Origin: Hondaea fermentalgiana
Taxonomy: Eukaryota; Sar; Bigyra; Thraustochytrida; Thraustochytriidae
Direction: 5' to 3'
Length of the DNA stretch: 24,587 nucleotides
Assembly: GCA_014084085.1 (NCBI GenBank)
Contig: NPFB01000170.1
Location: forward strand, 42,778 to 67,364
Shown here: piece by piece, positions 16,508 through 24,587 of the stretch
Numbering within the stretch: position 1 is the first letter of the stretch
Layout of the letters: the number at the start of each line of letters is the position of its first letter
Notes under the pieces: generated by a model
The model's database searches: none
Told to the model about the DNA's origin: nothing
What the model saw: only the letters and a program-made list of their open reading frames with translations
Program-made: the position numbers and the translations under genes

Positions 16508-17626
16508 TTAGGCGGACACCGGCGGGCTCACATCGCTGAAAGCCTGCTTTGACAGCTCCTGATTCCAGCTGTAGTAGACGTCGACCGACTTCATCAAAAA
16601 GTCACCAAAGGTTTGGCCCTGTTCAAGCCAGCGAACACCCAGCGCAGGGACTTCCTTGGAGGCGGAGTCCACGACGGTCTGGCGCGTAATGCCCTCTGGC
16701 GATGTCAAGGCAAAGTCGGGCTTGGTATCAATAAAGACTGGAAGCGAAACTCGTGCTACGCGACGGCCCTCGACCACGGCGCCGCGCACATAGTGGGGTG
16801 TCGCCTGTACAACACTGCCCGTGATAACCTGCACACATTCGCCAATTTGAACAGCCATGCAGTCCTTAGGAATTACAACGTGATGCTCGACACCCGCGCG
16901 GTCGATCACATAGAGTCCAGCGGCCGGGTCTGGATTCTCGATCGTATTGCCTTCGTCGTCCAAATAGATTTCGCCAGCGAGCGCAGTGAGAAAGCCGGAG
17001 TCGTTGTGGACTCCGATCCACGAGTCTCGCTGGCCCCGAGACTTTTCCTCGTCCGTCAGCGGGTAATAGTAAAGCAGGCGCCCCTTGGCCTTATCAGTTT
17101 CTGCAATGAGCTTGCCTAGGTCCAGGTTGTAGTTTGGCAGTTGCGTCGCAGCGAGCTCATCGATCCGCTTGCCAACAGCAGCGGTAGTCTGCCGCATAAT
17201 GCGCCCCACGCTCTTGAGCGAGTTTTCAAAGCCTGGAAGATCCTCCTCGCTCGGCCACACGTTGCACGGGTAAGAAAGGGGCCATTTGGCGCGATCTTCG
17301 GCGGTGCCCGGCACGTCAACGAGCGGGTTGAAGAAAAAGGACGCTTTGGCAAGATCTGGCTTGTCGCCAATTTTCTCTTTGCCACGAGACCATCCTGCCT
17401 GGTACATGCTCTCCACGTCTACGAGGGAATCAAGAACTTTGTCTCCTGCATGTGCGAGCGCATGTCCCTGAGGCAGAGCCGCGTCGCGGGCCTCGACGAA
17501 GCCCGGCACGTTGCGGATGGCGAGGACCCCGAGGCCGTCCGCACCATATGCTTCTTCGATCAACGCCTTTACATCCCTGTCTTTGTCCACCAGCGCCTCG
17601 TAGTCGATCACCACCAGCTCGGGCAT
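16508..17626 (-). CDS. 2-oxoglutarate/Fe(II)-dependent dioxygenase (IPNS-like fold)
   Basis: Predicted 372 residues. The family uses Fe(II), O2 and usually 2-oxoglutarate to oxidise small molecules. The iron triad is visible as His207-x-Asp209 (GVHNDSGFLTAL) and His278 (ATPHYVRG). Arg292-Val-Ser294 (ARVSLPVF) is the R-x-S that binds the 2-oxoglutarate carboxylate. The N-terminal half (VIDYEALV, LGVLAIRNVPGF, then PLSYPCNVWP) fits the plant-type DIOX_N/isopenicillin-N-synthase layout, with a length near the family norm. The substrate cannot be told. No signal peptide is seen; likely cytosolic. ATG 17626 gives the expected N-terminus; the frame upstream has no ATG and is Thr/Gln/Lys-rich leader. 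It converges on the kinase gene with 259 bp between stops, and its leader carries a GCAAGC/GAGC repeat. No introns. Confidence 0.88.
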   Translation of the reverse strand: MPELVVIDYEALVDKDRDVKALIEEAYGADGLGVLAIRNVPGFVEARDAALPQGHALAHAGDKVLDSLVDVESMYQAGWSRGKEKIGDKPDLAKASFFFNPLVDVPGTAEDRAKWPLSYPCNVWPSEEDLPGFENSLKSVGRIMRQTTAAVGKRIDELAATQLPNYNLDLGKLIAETDKAKGRLLYYYPLTDEEKSRGQRDSWIGVHNDSGFLTALAGEIYLDDEGNTIENPDPAAGLYVIDRAGVEHHVVIPKDCMAVQIGECVQVITGSVVQATPHYVRGAVVEGRRVARVSLPVFIDTKPDFALTSPEGITRQTVVDSASKEVPALGVRWLEQGQTFGDFLMKSVDVYYSWNQELSKQAFSDVSPPVSA

Positions 17627-17730
17627 CTTTTTGCTCTGTTGTACGCTGGGTTGCTCGCGTGTTTGCGTCAAGTTGACTGTTTGCTGGTATGTGTGTGCAG
17701 AAGTTGTCTGCTTTGCTTGCCAAGTTGTCT

Positions 17731-17755
17731 GCTTGCTCGCTCGCTTGCTTGCTGG
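17731..17755 (-). repeat. AAGC/GAGC repeat in dioxygenase leader
   Basis: On the gene's sense strand this reads gccagcaagcaagcgagcg and onward, four-base periodic, beginning 105 bp upstream of the ATG. It is the same type of repeat, in the same orientation relative to the gene, as in the actin-like 2 leader. Confidence 0.75.
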
Positions 17756-18414
17756 CCTGGTCGTCTGTTCGCCACGGCTGGCAACCAACTACGGCTGCAA
17801 CCTGGCTCAGCTCCCTCGATCGGGTTCTGCCGCGGCTCCAGGCTGCTTAGTTGTGAACGAGCGCGCGAGCGCAGGAACGAACGGCCGGACCGGAAGAAGA
17901 GTGAGACAGATTTGGCCGGAAGTCTTTGCTCCGGCAGCAGCCTCGCCGCCAGCACAGACGGGCGAGCGACTCCGCTCACTCCTGTGTCTCACGCACGCAC
18001 ACACACGCGCTGCCCTGCGCTGCCCTGCTCTGCCCCGCGCTCCACCCTGCGCGCCTCGATATCCTGCCAGGGCGGAAGATGGTTTGGCCTCCTCGTCGTC
18101 GTCGCCGTGCTCGCCTTCCTCGTCGCGGGCCCGGGGCCGGGGCCGGGCGCAGCCCGCCTGGACGCACGCAGACGCAGACGCGCGCGAGCGGCAGCGGGCG
18201 TCCGTCGCCGCGTCCTTGACCGCCGTGAGCCGCCGCAGGTCGGCGCTGCCGCCTGTTGGTCGCTGGCTGGCTCGCTCGTGCTCGCTCGCTTGCTTTTGCT
18301 TGTTGCTGCAGTAGCTGCCAGAAGCCGCGGCGGGCAGGGAGGCGGCGGGAACGCGCCTGACCAAAACGCCAGCAAGGCACGCGCCGCTGGTCCGGCGCCG
18401 CGAGCGGGTCGCAC

Positions 18415-18505
18415 GGAGCAGAGCAGAGAGCAGAGCAGAGCGAGCAGAGCGAGCGGAACGGAGCAGAGCGGAGCAGAGCAGAGCAGAGCAGAGCAGAGCA
18501 GCAGC
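18415..18505 (+). repeat. AGAGC-type pentanucleotide minisatellite
   Basis: About 90 bp of imperfect GAGCA/GAGCG units (gagcagagcagag, agcgagcagagcgagcggaac, then five or more gagca units). Purine-rich on the + strand, in the middle of the divergent spacer. Confidence 0.8.
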
Positions 18506-18594
18506 TGCGGCGCGAGGCGCGAGGAAACTGGTCGGGGCCGCGGCCGCTGGCGTCGCCGAGGCGACGGGGCGATGGAAGGAGGCGAGATTGGACG

Positions 18595-18624
18595 ATGAAT
18601 GAATGAACGAACGAATGAATGAGT
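18595..18624 (+). repeat. GAAT/GAAC tetranucleotide run
   Basis: About seven four-base units (gaat, gaac) between 18595 and 18624 in the divergent spacer. No associated gene. Confidence 0.7.
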
Positions 18625-19717
18625 GCACGCCGCGCGCGACGGCGAGGAGCGCGGGCAGCTTGCGGCGGGAGCGAGGAGGTGGAGGACGAAGCTGAAGATT
18701 GGGTGCCGTGCTTGCTGAATGGACGGCGAGTCAGCCTGCGGCAGCGGCGCGCAGCGGGACGACGCGCAGGTGGCGCCAGGGTATATTTGGAAAAGGAGGA
18801 CGGATGACGACGCCCACCGCTGACCTACTGATAAATGCGCAATGTCCAGGAAAACTTCCATGCGCGCCACCATGCTGCGGGAGCCATCGCGCCAACCTAG
18901 CAGCCCCGGATGGCTGGTTGGCTGGCCAAGGGGCTGGCAATAAATGAGGACCAGTGAGGACGGCCGGGAATGGAAAACTGCGTAGAGTCGGGGAAACTTG
19001 CCCAAAACGCCAGTAACGTGCAGTCCGCACCGGCTGTGGAACCAATCACTGCAGCAGAGCAGCGCTAACTGTAAATGCCATCGCCTTTTCTACCGCACCC
19101 ACCGCATCATCAACGAGGCCGCCAATGGTAGTTTTGCACGCTGCACCTCCGGCTTGCTTGCTTGCTTCCCTGCTGTGCAGCTGCTTACAATTAGCTCCCA
19201 AGGAGTGCCCCATGCATGAAGAAAAAAGCGGCACAGCATAATCATCGGTCGGCGCCGGAACGCCGACTGCGAGCGTGACATTCGCGCGCCAACTGCAAAC
19301 TCGACTGGCAGTGAGGCTTACTGCATGCAACCTTGTCCAACTTACCTCGCGCGTTGGCACCATCAAAAGGGTGCGTGCAGGGCAATCACAACGAGCCGAT
19401 GCATGCTTCAAGCTAAATGCCTTGATATTATCTACAGAATTCAGATAACACGCACAACAAGAGCGATAAATCACCGTCCGTATCGCGCGCTAGCCTTCTG
19501 TCATTTGCCATGGCTCTCCCAAGGTCTCGGCCGCAGCCGCCCGAAACGCCGAGCCGAAATATCCTTTCCTCGCTGAGAGACATTTTCATCTTCCGCGCGT
19601 CGCGAAACGTGAACATTTTTTTTACAATGATGTCGTTGCGGATCTCCGCTTGCCAAGCCCGCCAATGGCGATCGAGGAGCAGAGCGCCCTTTTACTACCA
19701 TCCTCGCATCCTCGCAG

Positions 19718-19920
19718 AGTGAGTCGGCCCGCCCCAAGGTCGACCAGAACCTCTGGAACTTCGGCAACGCAACCGCCGCGGGCGAGGAGCTGAGCAAGCA
19801 GAACGACTTTGGGCGCGCGAGAACGAGCTCGCGCGGCGAAGGACGTGGCCGCGGCCGTGCCGCGCGGGCAGGCCGGCAGCCGGAGAGACGGAGATACCGA
19901 GCGACCGCCGCAAGAGCATG
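19718..19920 (+). other. Coding-like stretch upstream of RAD51D-like start (possible exon or frameshifted N-terminus)
   Basis: A pyrimidine-rich acceptor-like sequence (cttttactaccatcctcgcatcctcgcag) ends at 19717. The frame after it starts SESARPKVDQNLWNFGNATA and goes on through GEELSKQNDFG, of ordinary protein composition. It then becomes Arg/Gly-rich and stops at TGA 19918+1, overlapping the RAD51D-like ATG (ATGA). It may be an exon of an unrecognised product, or part of the RAD51D-like N-terminus put out of frame by a base error in the GC-rich stretch 19810-19885. An alternative reading has ATG 19665 followed by donor GTGAGT at 19719. None is proven. Confidence 0.3.
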
Positions 19921-21135
19921 AACCTGCTGGGCGAGTACGTCTCAACAGCGGCCGAGCGGCGCGAGCTGACGCGGGCTGCGCAGGCCGCTCATGGCGCGGA
20001 TGCCGCGGATGCGACGAAGCCTCGCGGCGCCAAGGTGAGGAGGAGACGCGAGGGCGCGGACGTGGCCGCGGAAGACGCCTTGGAGAGCGCAGAAAGAGAG
20101 TTCAATGACGTCAAGAGAGGTCGCGTTCCATTGCTGGAGTTCCTGGGGCGCGCAGGCATCAGAACCCTGGAACGCGTTCTCGCTTCCGACGAGGAACAGC
20201 TCATGGAGGCCTCGCAGCATCGTTGGTCCCGCGAGGACGTGCAATTCCTCAAGGAGCACTTGGCACTGCGCTCGTGCACCGCCCCCGTGACGCTCGCAGA
20301 CGCCTATGACCAGTGCCAAATGATTGTGCAGCAGGTCTCCACGGGAGATAACGACCTCGATCGCCTCTTGGGCGGCGGCCTATGGACGCAGGAAATTACC
20401 GAGCTCTGCGGCCCCACGGGCTCGGGCAAGACGCAGTTCGCACTTCGCGCTGCAAGCCTCGTTGCGACCTCTGCACGAGGAGGCCGTGTTCGCTTCATTG
20501 ATGCCTCAAACGCCTTTCACGCCTCGCGTTTCTCTCAGCTCTGCGATCAACATCTCGCTGCACACAAATCCGCAAACGACTTGCGCGCCAAAGCCTTGCA
20601 GCGCGTGCGCGTTATCCAGGCCTTTGATGCCCAGGCCTTGAATGTGGCACTTGCGAGCATCTCACGCGCCGAGGAAGACGGGGACGACGAGAACAGCGAG
20701 CGCGCCAGCCTCGGGCCTCTCCGACTCTTGGTCCTTGACAGCATTTCCGCAATTTTCTCGCCCATTCTTGGAGGTAAACACAGCACAGCGGCTCACGCTG
20801 CGCTCATGCGCGTCGCACTTTCGTTGCGCAGCATCAGTAAACGTTACGGTCTCGCTGTTCTCGTCACCAACTCGACAGTTCACGATTTTTCATCTCCTGT
20901 CGAAGGCAAGCTGAAGCCTGCTCTCGGGCTTTCGTGGGCCTCAGCTCCAGACTCCAGGATACTTTTGTGTCCTCTTGCGCGGGAGGCCGCAGCGACAGTC
21001 TCTTCCAAGCTTGTCAAGTCTCCACGCCGAAGGCTCACGTCCAACACAGACAAGGAAACCATTCTCGTCATTCCTGGGGCGCAGCAATGTCTTGCGAACG
21101 AAGAAGTCGAGTCTGACGACGCTGACGACGTCTGA
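19918..21135 (+). CDS. RAD51D: RAD51 paralogue, RAD51D-type recombinase
   Basis: Predicted 405 residues; human RAD51D is 328, the excess being mostly N-terminal. RAD51D is part of the BCDX2 complex that supports RAD51 filaments in homologous recombination. Residues about 68-120 match the N-terminal linker region (VPLLEFLGRAGIRTLERV). The ATPase core has Walker A GPTGSGKT (165-172), preceded by LDRLLGGGLWTQEITELC, and Walker B LLVLD (270-274). SISAIFSPILGG, LAVLVTNSTV and KLKPALGLSWASAPDSRILL are diagnostic of RAD51D rather than RAD51, XRCC2 or XRCC3. The tail is acidic. ATG 19918 is the first in-frame ATG; residues 1-65 are Ala/Arg-rich with no homology I recognise, and the 5' structure may be more complex. 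It converges on the WW-domain gene. Confidence 0.9.
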   Translation: MNLLGEYVSTAAERRELTRAAQAAHGADAADATKPRGAKVRRRREGADVAAEDALESAEREFNDVKRGRVPLLEFLGRAGIRTLERVLASDEEQLMEASQHRWSREDVQFLKEHLALRSCTAPVTLADAYDQCQMIVQQVSTGDNDLDRLLGGGLWTQEITELCGPTGSGKTQFALRAASLVATSARGGRVRFIDASNAFHASRFSQLCDQHLAAHKSANDLRAKALQRVRVIQAFDAQALNVALASISRAEEDGDDENSERASLGPLRLLVLDSISAIFSPILGGKHSTAAHAALMRVALSLRSISKRYGLAVLVTNSTVHDFSSPVEGKLKPALGLSWASAPDSRILLCPLAREAAATVSSKLVKSPRRRLTSNTDKETILVIPGAQQCLANEEVESDDADDV

Positions 21136-21171
21136 GAAGTCGTAATCACCCTTTTTGCGCCACATCGTCCC

Positions 21172-21205
<34 letters not shown>

Positions 21206-21465
21206 TCGATGAAGGAGCGCTTTTCTGCCGGGCCTGTCAGATTGACTGTGAGACAAGGATATCCGGCATTGTAAAGGAAAAACAACAATCACAGCAAACA
21301 GAAACTGCGGTCATTGATGGGAGCTGACTTGTTGAGCTTTGTCGTCTCGGGCGCTCGTCGGTGTAGTAGTGGTTGCCACGAGTTCCATACTTGGGAAAGC
21401 GAGAACGAGGGCATGAGTTCGCACAATGCAAGGAGACTCACAATTCGTTTTCTTTTACTTTCGCT
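21136..21465. other. Convergent 3' flank between RAD51D-like and WW-domain genes
   Basis: 330 bp with no gene. It holds a TC microsatellite (21171-21209) just after the RAD51D-like stop and otherwise unremarkable sequence. No perfect AATAAA was seen in either orientation. Confidence 0.6.
21171..21209 (+). repeat. (TC)n dinucleotide microsatellite
   Basis: A C run followed by about 17 TC units with one or two interruptions (tctttctc), starting 36 bp after the RAD51D-like stop codon, probably inside its 3' UTR. Confidence 0.9.
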
Positions 21466-23748
21466 CTATGCTTCGTAAGCCATCCCGTACTCATCGTCGG
21501 CCCAGGTATTGTACGTGCCTGCTGTATCAGCTTTGGTCTCAACAGTGTATTCATGATCATAAGCATCCGAGTATTTCTCTTCTCCCTTGTATTCGTAGTC
21601 ACCCACATGGCCTCCCCATCCTTGCGCGGCAGCCTCGTTCTGGTCGGAGGCTGCCGTGGCAGAAGTCAATGGAGCTCCGTCGTCCCCAAGGGCCTGAGTA
21701 ATGAGACTCATATCAATCATACTGCGACGCCTTTCCTCGTGACGAGCGCGCTGGACCATGTCGGCTTGCGTTCGTGCCGTGTACTCGGCGCGTAAAGCGG
21801 CCGCACGCTCCGCTTCTTTGGAGTAGAATGCTTCTTGCTCGAGCCACTGCGCCCGTGCATTCAAATAGCGAACCTGGCCCTCGAGCTCGACCTCTCGTGG
21901 CGTCTTGCCATAGTATGCATACATGGACTGATCATCCATTTGTGTACCTGCGGCATTGGCGTCATGATACGCAGAGTGCAGGGCAGCCGCTGTAGAACGA
22001 TGTGTTGCAGCATTCCAGGCCACTTGTTCTGGCCCAGGGAGCTCAAGCGGCGGAACTGGACTCTGCGGCGCCTCGTCCGTCTCATCCACATGACCAAAGA
22101 CGGCGTACCGCGCCGTTGATCGTGCAGATAGGAAACCTTGCTGCTCCAGCCTATCAATATCGTCCACACTCCAGCGACCCGTTGATGCTGTAGTCTGTGC
22201 GGCAGCACTTCGTTCGGTATTCTGATACGCTTGAGCTCGTTCTTGCCAGTACGCAGTCCACGAGTTCTCGCCATTTTCAAAAGCGTCCGAGGTCGTGTGA
22301 TCCCCGTACGTTTCCTCGAGTTCATACGCTTCCCGTGCAGTATCGTGGTCCTGCATATCGTATCCGTGTTCATCCGTCCTTGGGTCTGTCCATCGTGACT
22401 CCCCTGAGTCTTTGCAATAAAAGAAAGGGTCCCCTTCGTCCGTATAGTGGATGCTCCATGACTGATAGCCTCCAGAGACGGGGTCCCATAGGGAAAAGGT
22501 GGCACCTTCCTCTTCTCCGCCATGCTCTGTTTGCGCGTGTCCGTCCCATGACGTGGCTTCGTTGGCGTGCACCTCCTGATTTGACTCATAAGAGTACATG
22601 CTGTCCTCCTGAGATACATAGTACATGGCGTCGTCAGAAGGGTTATGCGATGTCTGGTCCTCATCATCAGCCTGTGCCGCTCGCTCTTCCGTTTCGTCCC
22701 AGGACTGCGATAGCTGTTGATTGCTGACGATGTCGTCGTTGCGCTCGAGGATTTTCTTGGTTTCTTTAGGCTCTTTGCTCTTCTTTTTCTTCTTCTTCTT
22801 CTTTTCACTTTTGGTTTTCTTCTCCTTGGTTGTCTTTTTGATCTCGTCCTGCGTTCCGACTATTGCCTGATGTGTTGATGGAATTTTTGCTGCAGCCGGA
22901 CGGTCTTCCTGCGTCGTCGCTGCTTCAGCGTCGGCGTCGGCGTCGGTGTTGGCGTCGCCATCTCCTTGATCGAAATCTTCGATCTCGATTCGTTCGACTT
23001 GCGTCACAGTGCCTGCTTCGGCAAGGTCAGCTGTATCGTGCATCGACGCGAGACTTTCCATCTCAATGTCGTCCTCGATCGAGCCCATGCGGCGGACCTC
23101 GTCTTCTTGCTCTGCTTCATATGTAGGAGACTTTAGTGGTTGGTCGAGGGTCGATTTTGGCTCAGCATCATCCTCTCCTTCAGCTTCGTCGAGATCCGTC
23201 GCGGATGGGATCTCGCTCGCGTCCATCGCAGTCTCGAGATGACGTACGTTGAGGCCTCCGGTGTCCACAAAGTGGTCATTCTTGACAATGTTATCAGCGA
23301 CAAGACGAGGCGTAGCGGCCTTTTTGCGAGCCTCTCGCGCGATTGCAAGCGTGTCAAGATCCTCGAGGGGGAGCGCAAGAGGTTGTGCTTTTCCAGGTTT
23401 GTCCTTCAAATTGGCGCGGCGTTCACGGCGCATTTTGCGAAGCTGATAGAGCTGCGCGCGAACCATTGCTGATGTACTGGATGATGATTTGACAGGTTGG
23501 CCCTGCGGAGGCAATGGTCGTTGCGGTTTGCTCGCATTATGGCTCTCGACTGGGGTAAGCTCGCCCCGCGCAGATTCCACGCCGTTTTCATTGGCGGTCA
23601 CACTCACGGCACGCGCCGAGTCGGCATGCCATTCCTGGTCCTCGTCTAGGTCTTCACGCCTCTCCTCAATCTTGGTGGCCTCGTTCGCCTCGCGGAACTT
23701 GACGCGGGCGCGAGGTGCGGCGGCCTCGGGCACGGGCGCTGTCTCCAT
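21466..23748 (-). CDS. Large acidic protein with one WW domain, Lys-rich region and coiled coil
   Basis: Predicted 760 residues, not assignable to a named family. From the N-terminus: an Ala/Pro-rich start; a basic patch (QLRKMRRERRANLKDK, about 100-115); a long acidic disordered part; a Lys run (KSEKKKKKKKKSKE, near 310-325), likely a nuclear/nucleolar signal; and an acidic Tyr/Ser-rich part. One WW domain follows, between Trp431 and Trp453 (HYTDEGDPFFYCKDSGESRW, then TDP). The 22-residue Trp spacing, FFYC and the final Pro fit WW domains, which bind Pro-rich ligands. A Glu/Ala/Arg-rich probable coiled coil lies about 630-700 (VELEGQVRYLNARAQWLEQE), then a Tyr/Asp/Gly-rich tail. WW plus Lys-rich plus coiled coil would suit an RNA-processing or scaffolding role, but this is inference. 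ATG 23748 is the first in-frame ATG. No introns. Confidence 0.85.
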   Translation of the reverse strand: METAPVPEAAAPRARVKFREANEATKIEERREDLDEDQEWHADSARAVSVTANENGVESARGELTPVESHNASKPQRPLPPQGQPVKSSSSTSAMVRAQLYQLRKMRRERRANLKDKPGKAQPLALPLEDLDTLAIAREARKKAATPRLVADNIVKNDHFVDTGGLNVRHLETAMDASEIPSATDLDEAEGEDDAEPKSTLDQPLKSPTYEAEQEDEVRRMGSIEDDIEMESLASMHDTADLAEAGTVTQVERIEIEDFDQGDGDANTDADADAEAATTQEDRPAAAKIPSTHQAIVGTQDEIKKTTKEKKTKSEKKKKKKKKSKEPKETKKILERNDDIVSNQQLSQSWDETEERAAQADDEDQTSHNPSDDAMYYVSQEDSMYSYESNQEVHANEATSWDGHAQTEHGGEEEGATFSLWDPVSGGYQSWSIHYTDEGDPFFYCKDSGESRWTDPRTDEHGYDMQDHDTAREAYELEETYGDHTTSDAFENGENSWTAYWQERAQAYQNTERSAAAQTTASTGRWSVDDIDRLEQQGFLSARSTARYAVFGHVDETDEAPQSPVPPLELPGPEQVAWNAATHRSTAAALHSAYHDANAAGTQMDDQSMYAYYGKTPREVELEGQVRYLNARAQWLEQEAFYSKEAERAAALRAEYTARTQADMVQRARHEERRRSMIDMSLITQALGDDGAPLTSATAASDQNEAAAQGWGGHVGDYEYKGEEKYSDAYDHEYTVETKADTAGTYNTWADDEYGMAYEA

Positions 23749-24587
23749 GATCCCGACGGGCTGGTCTTCCGTCCTCACCAGCGCGAGTTGGGTCGTCTTG
23801 CTCTTGCTTTACTGCCTGCTCTCTCTCTCGTCCTGTCTCGCGCCGCGCTTGGTACACACACGTCCGCGCGCAATTGTCCATGGATGGGGAAGCCAAGTCT
23901 CTGTCACATTCACCTTGGCTTCTACTACTTGCGTACACTCGAACAAGTTTAATTTTACGCAAGTGTCTGTCGTGGCGCTCCATTTTGCATTTCCGGAGGA
24001 TGGAGAGAAAAAGGTGAAAGGAGCGCCGCTCACCTCGCTATTTTTCCTTTACATCTCCACCTTCGTGGACTGACCAGAGAACCCCAAGTTCAAGTTCAAC
24101 TTTTTGCCAATCGTAACGGATCTGGCGAAGATACTGCCACCGTTCTGCTCATGGCTTGCTTCCTTGCCCGCCGTCGCGAAGCCCAGCCGCAGAAGCAAAG
24201 GCAATCCAGCCCAAGGACGCGCATGGCCGCAAGCGCGCACGCGGTCCCTCGCCAGCGCGCACGCAGACGCGCGCGCAAGCGGTCCGTCGCGCTCGGTCCG
24301 GGCGCAAGCCGGGTCCCTCCCTCCCTCCCTCCCCTTGCAGTCTTCGGCGCCTCTTCGCTTCACTTCGCGCGGCGTCTCTTCGCGCGCGGGGCGCAAGGCG
24401 CGCAGGAGGCGCGGCGACTCCGAGTCGCCGCGGCGAGCGAGGCGAGGCGAGGCAGGCGACCTCGCGCGGCAACGCGACGCGGGGCGGAGGGGGGGAGGGA
24501 GGAAGGGCCCGGCGTTTCAGCAGGGCGCGGGCGCCGTCTCAGGCCGGCGGCGCCCATGGGCGGCATGGCGGCGGGCGATGGCGGCTC
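23749..24587. other. Leader of WW gene and GC-rich right end
   Basis: 839 bp. The first 130 bp are the WW gene leader, with GCAGGCAG and AAGCAAGAGCAAG on its sense strand. The middle (about 23930-24120) is AT-richer. The rest is very GC-rich, with TCCC repeats ending in a cag acceptor-like site (24307-24340). Near the edge an ATG in fair context (cgcccATGG, 24556) opens a Gly/Ala frame that runs off the window. It could be the start of the next gene on the + strand, but 32 bases are too few to call. Confidence 0.5.
24307..24333 (+). repeat. (TCCC)n repeat
   Basis: About six TCCC/CCCT units followed by cttgcag. It may be simple repeat or the pyrimidine tract of a 3' splice site. Confidence 0.6.

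Larger units (their letters stand above)
17627..19917. other. 2.3-kb divergent spacer between dioxygenase and RAD51D-like gene
   Basis: No gene recognised with confidence. It holds GCTT/GCTC repeats (17731-17755, and again about 18258-18302), a long AGAGC-type repeat (18415-18505), a GAAT run (18595-18624) and GCTTGCTTGC (about 19152-19168). At the right end, 19718-19917, a coding-like stretch follows an acceptor-like site and is discussed separately. Long open frames on the minus strand (for example 17989-19005) are low complexity and unlike any family I know. Confidence 0.55.

Noticed and set aside
18415..18505. Possible CRISPR-like array
   Set aside because: Units are five bases with no spacers, in a eukaryotic genome; a simple minisatellite.
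17989..19005. 338-codon minus-strand frame in the dioxygenase/RAD51D spacer
   Set aside because: It crosses the AGAGC and GAAT repeats, is low complexity, and shows no domain or motif.
24556..24587. Possible gene start at the right edge (ATG followed by Gly/Ala codons)
   Set aside because: Only 32 bases are visible and the composition equals the GC-rich surroundings; not callable.
1..24587. tRNA, rRNA or snRNA genes
   Set aside because: I scanned by eye for T-loop-like GGTTCGAATCC words and snRNA hallmarks and found none outside coding sequence. A tRNAscan/Infernal run would be decisive.

Overview
The window is nuclear DNA of a GC-rich, intron-poor microbial eukaryote. The evidence is GT-AG introns in an snRNP gene, a spliceosomal Sm-F protein, the 60S export adaptor NMD3, two actin-family genes, a Hippo/MST-type kinase, a RAD51D-type recombinase and long gene-free spacers full of short repeats. 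Large single-exon genes, GC-rich leaders and long purine-rich 5' repeats would suit a thraustochytrid/labyrinthulomycete-like stramenopile. That placement is inference; the window does not prove it.

Left part (1-4738, + strand): two actin-family genes lie head to tail. Each carries a long, non-actin N-terminal extension. The first runs off the left edge, and its extension contains a 345-bp tandem duplication. Both differ from conventional actin at residues that matter for ATP hydrolysis or filament contacts. A convergent SLC38/AVT-type amino-acid transporter follows (5222-6757, -).

Middle (6758-16248): a 2.3-kb divergent spacer separates the transporter from NMD3 (9023-10741, +). The NMD3 stop codon is embedded in a consensus splice donor. 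Sm-F follows (11364-11878, +) as three coding exons, the first being only the ATG. A repeat-rich spacer with a 100-N assembly gap (13542-13641) precedes an MST/Ste20-like kinase (13726-16248, +). The kinase has a C-terminal array of short Thr-hydrophobic motifs and no visible SARAH domain.

Right part (16508-24587): a 2-oxoglutarate/Fe(II) dioxygenase (-) converges on the kinase. A 2.3-kb repeat-rich divergent spacer leads to the RAD51D-like gene (19918-21135, +). This converges on a large acidic WW-domain protein (21466-23748, -). The last 0.8 kb is GC-rich leader-like sequence, possibly leading to another gene beyond the edge.

The genes do not form an operon or one pathway. They are housekeeping functions (ribosome export, splicing, DNA repair, transport) mixed with lineage-specific paralogues. 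No tRNA, rRNA, transposon, CRISPR array or bacterial-type mobile element was seen. The most unusual content is the tandem pair of N-terminally extended, active-site-altered actins. Next come the SARAH-less Hippo-like kinase and two unusual gene-structure details in NMD3 and Sm-F.
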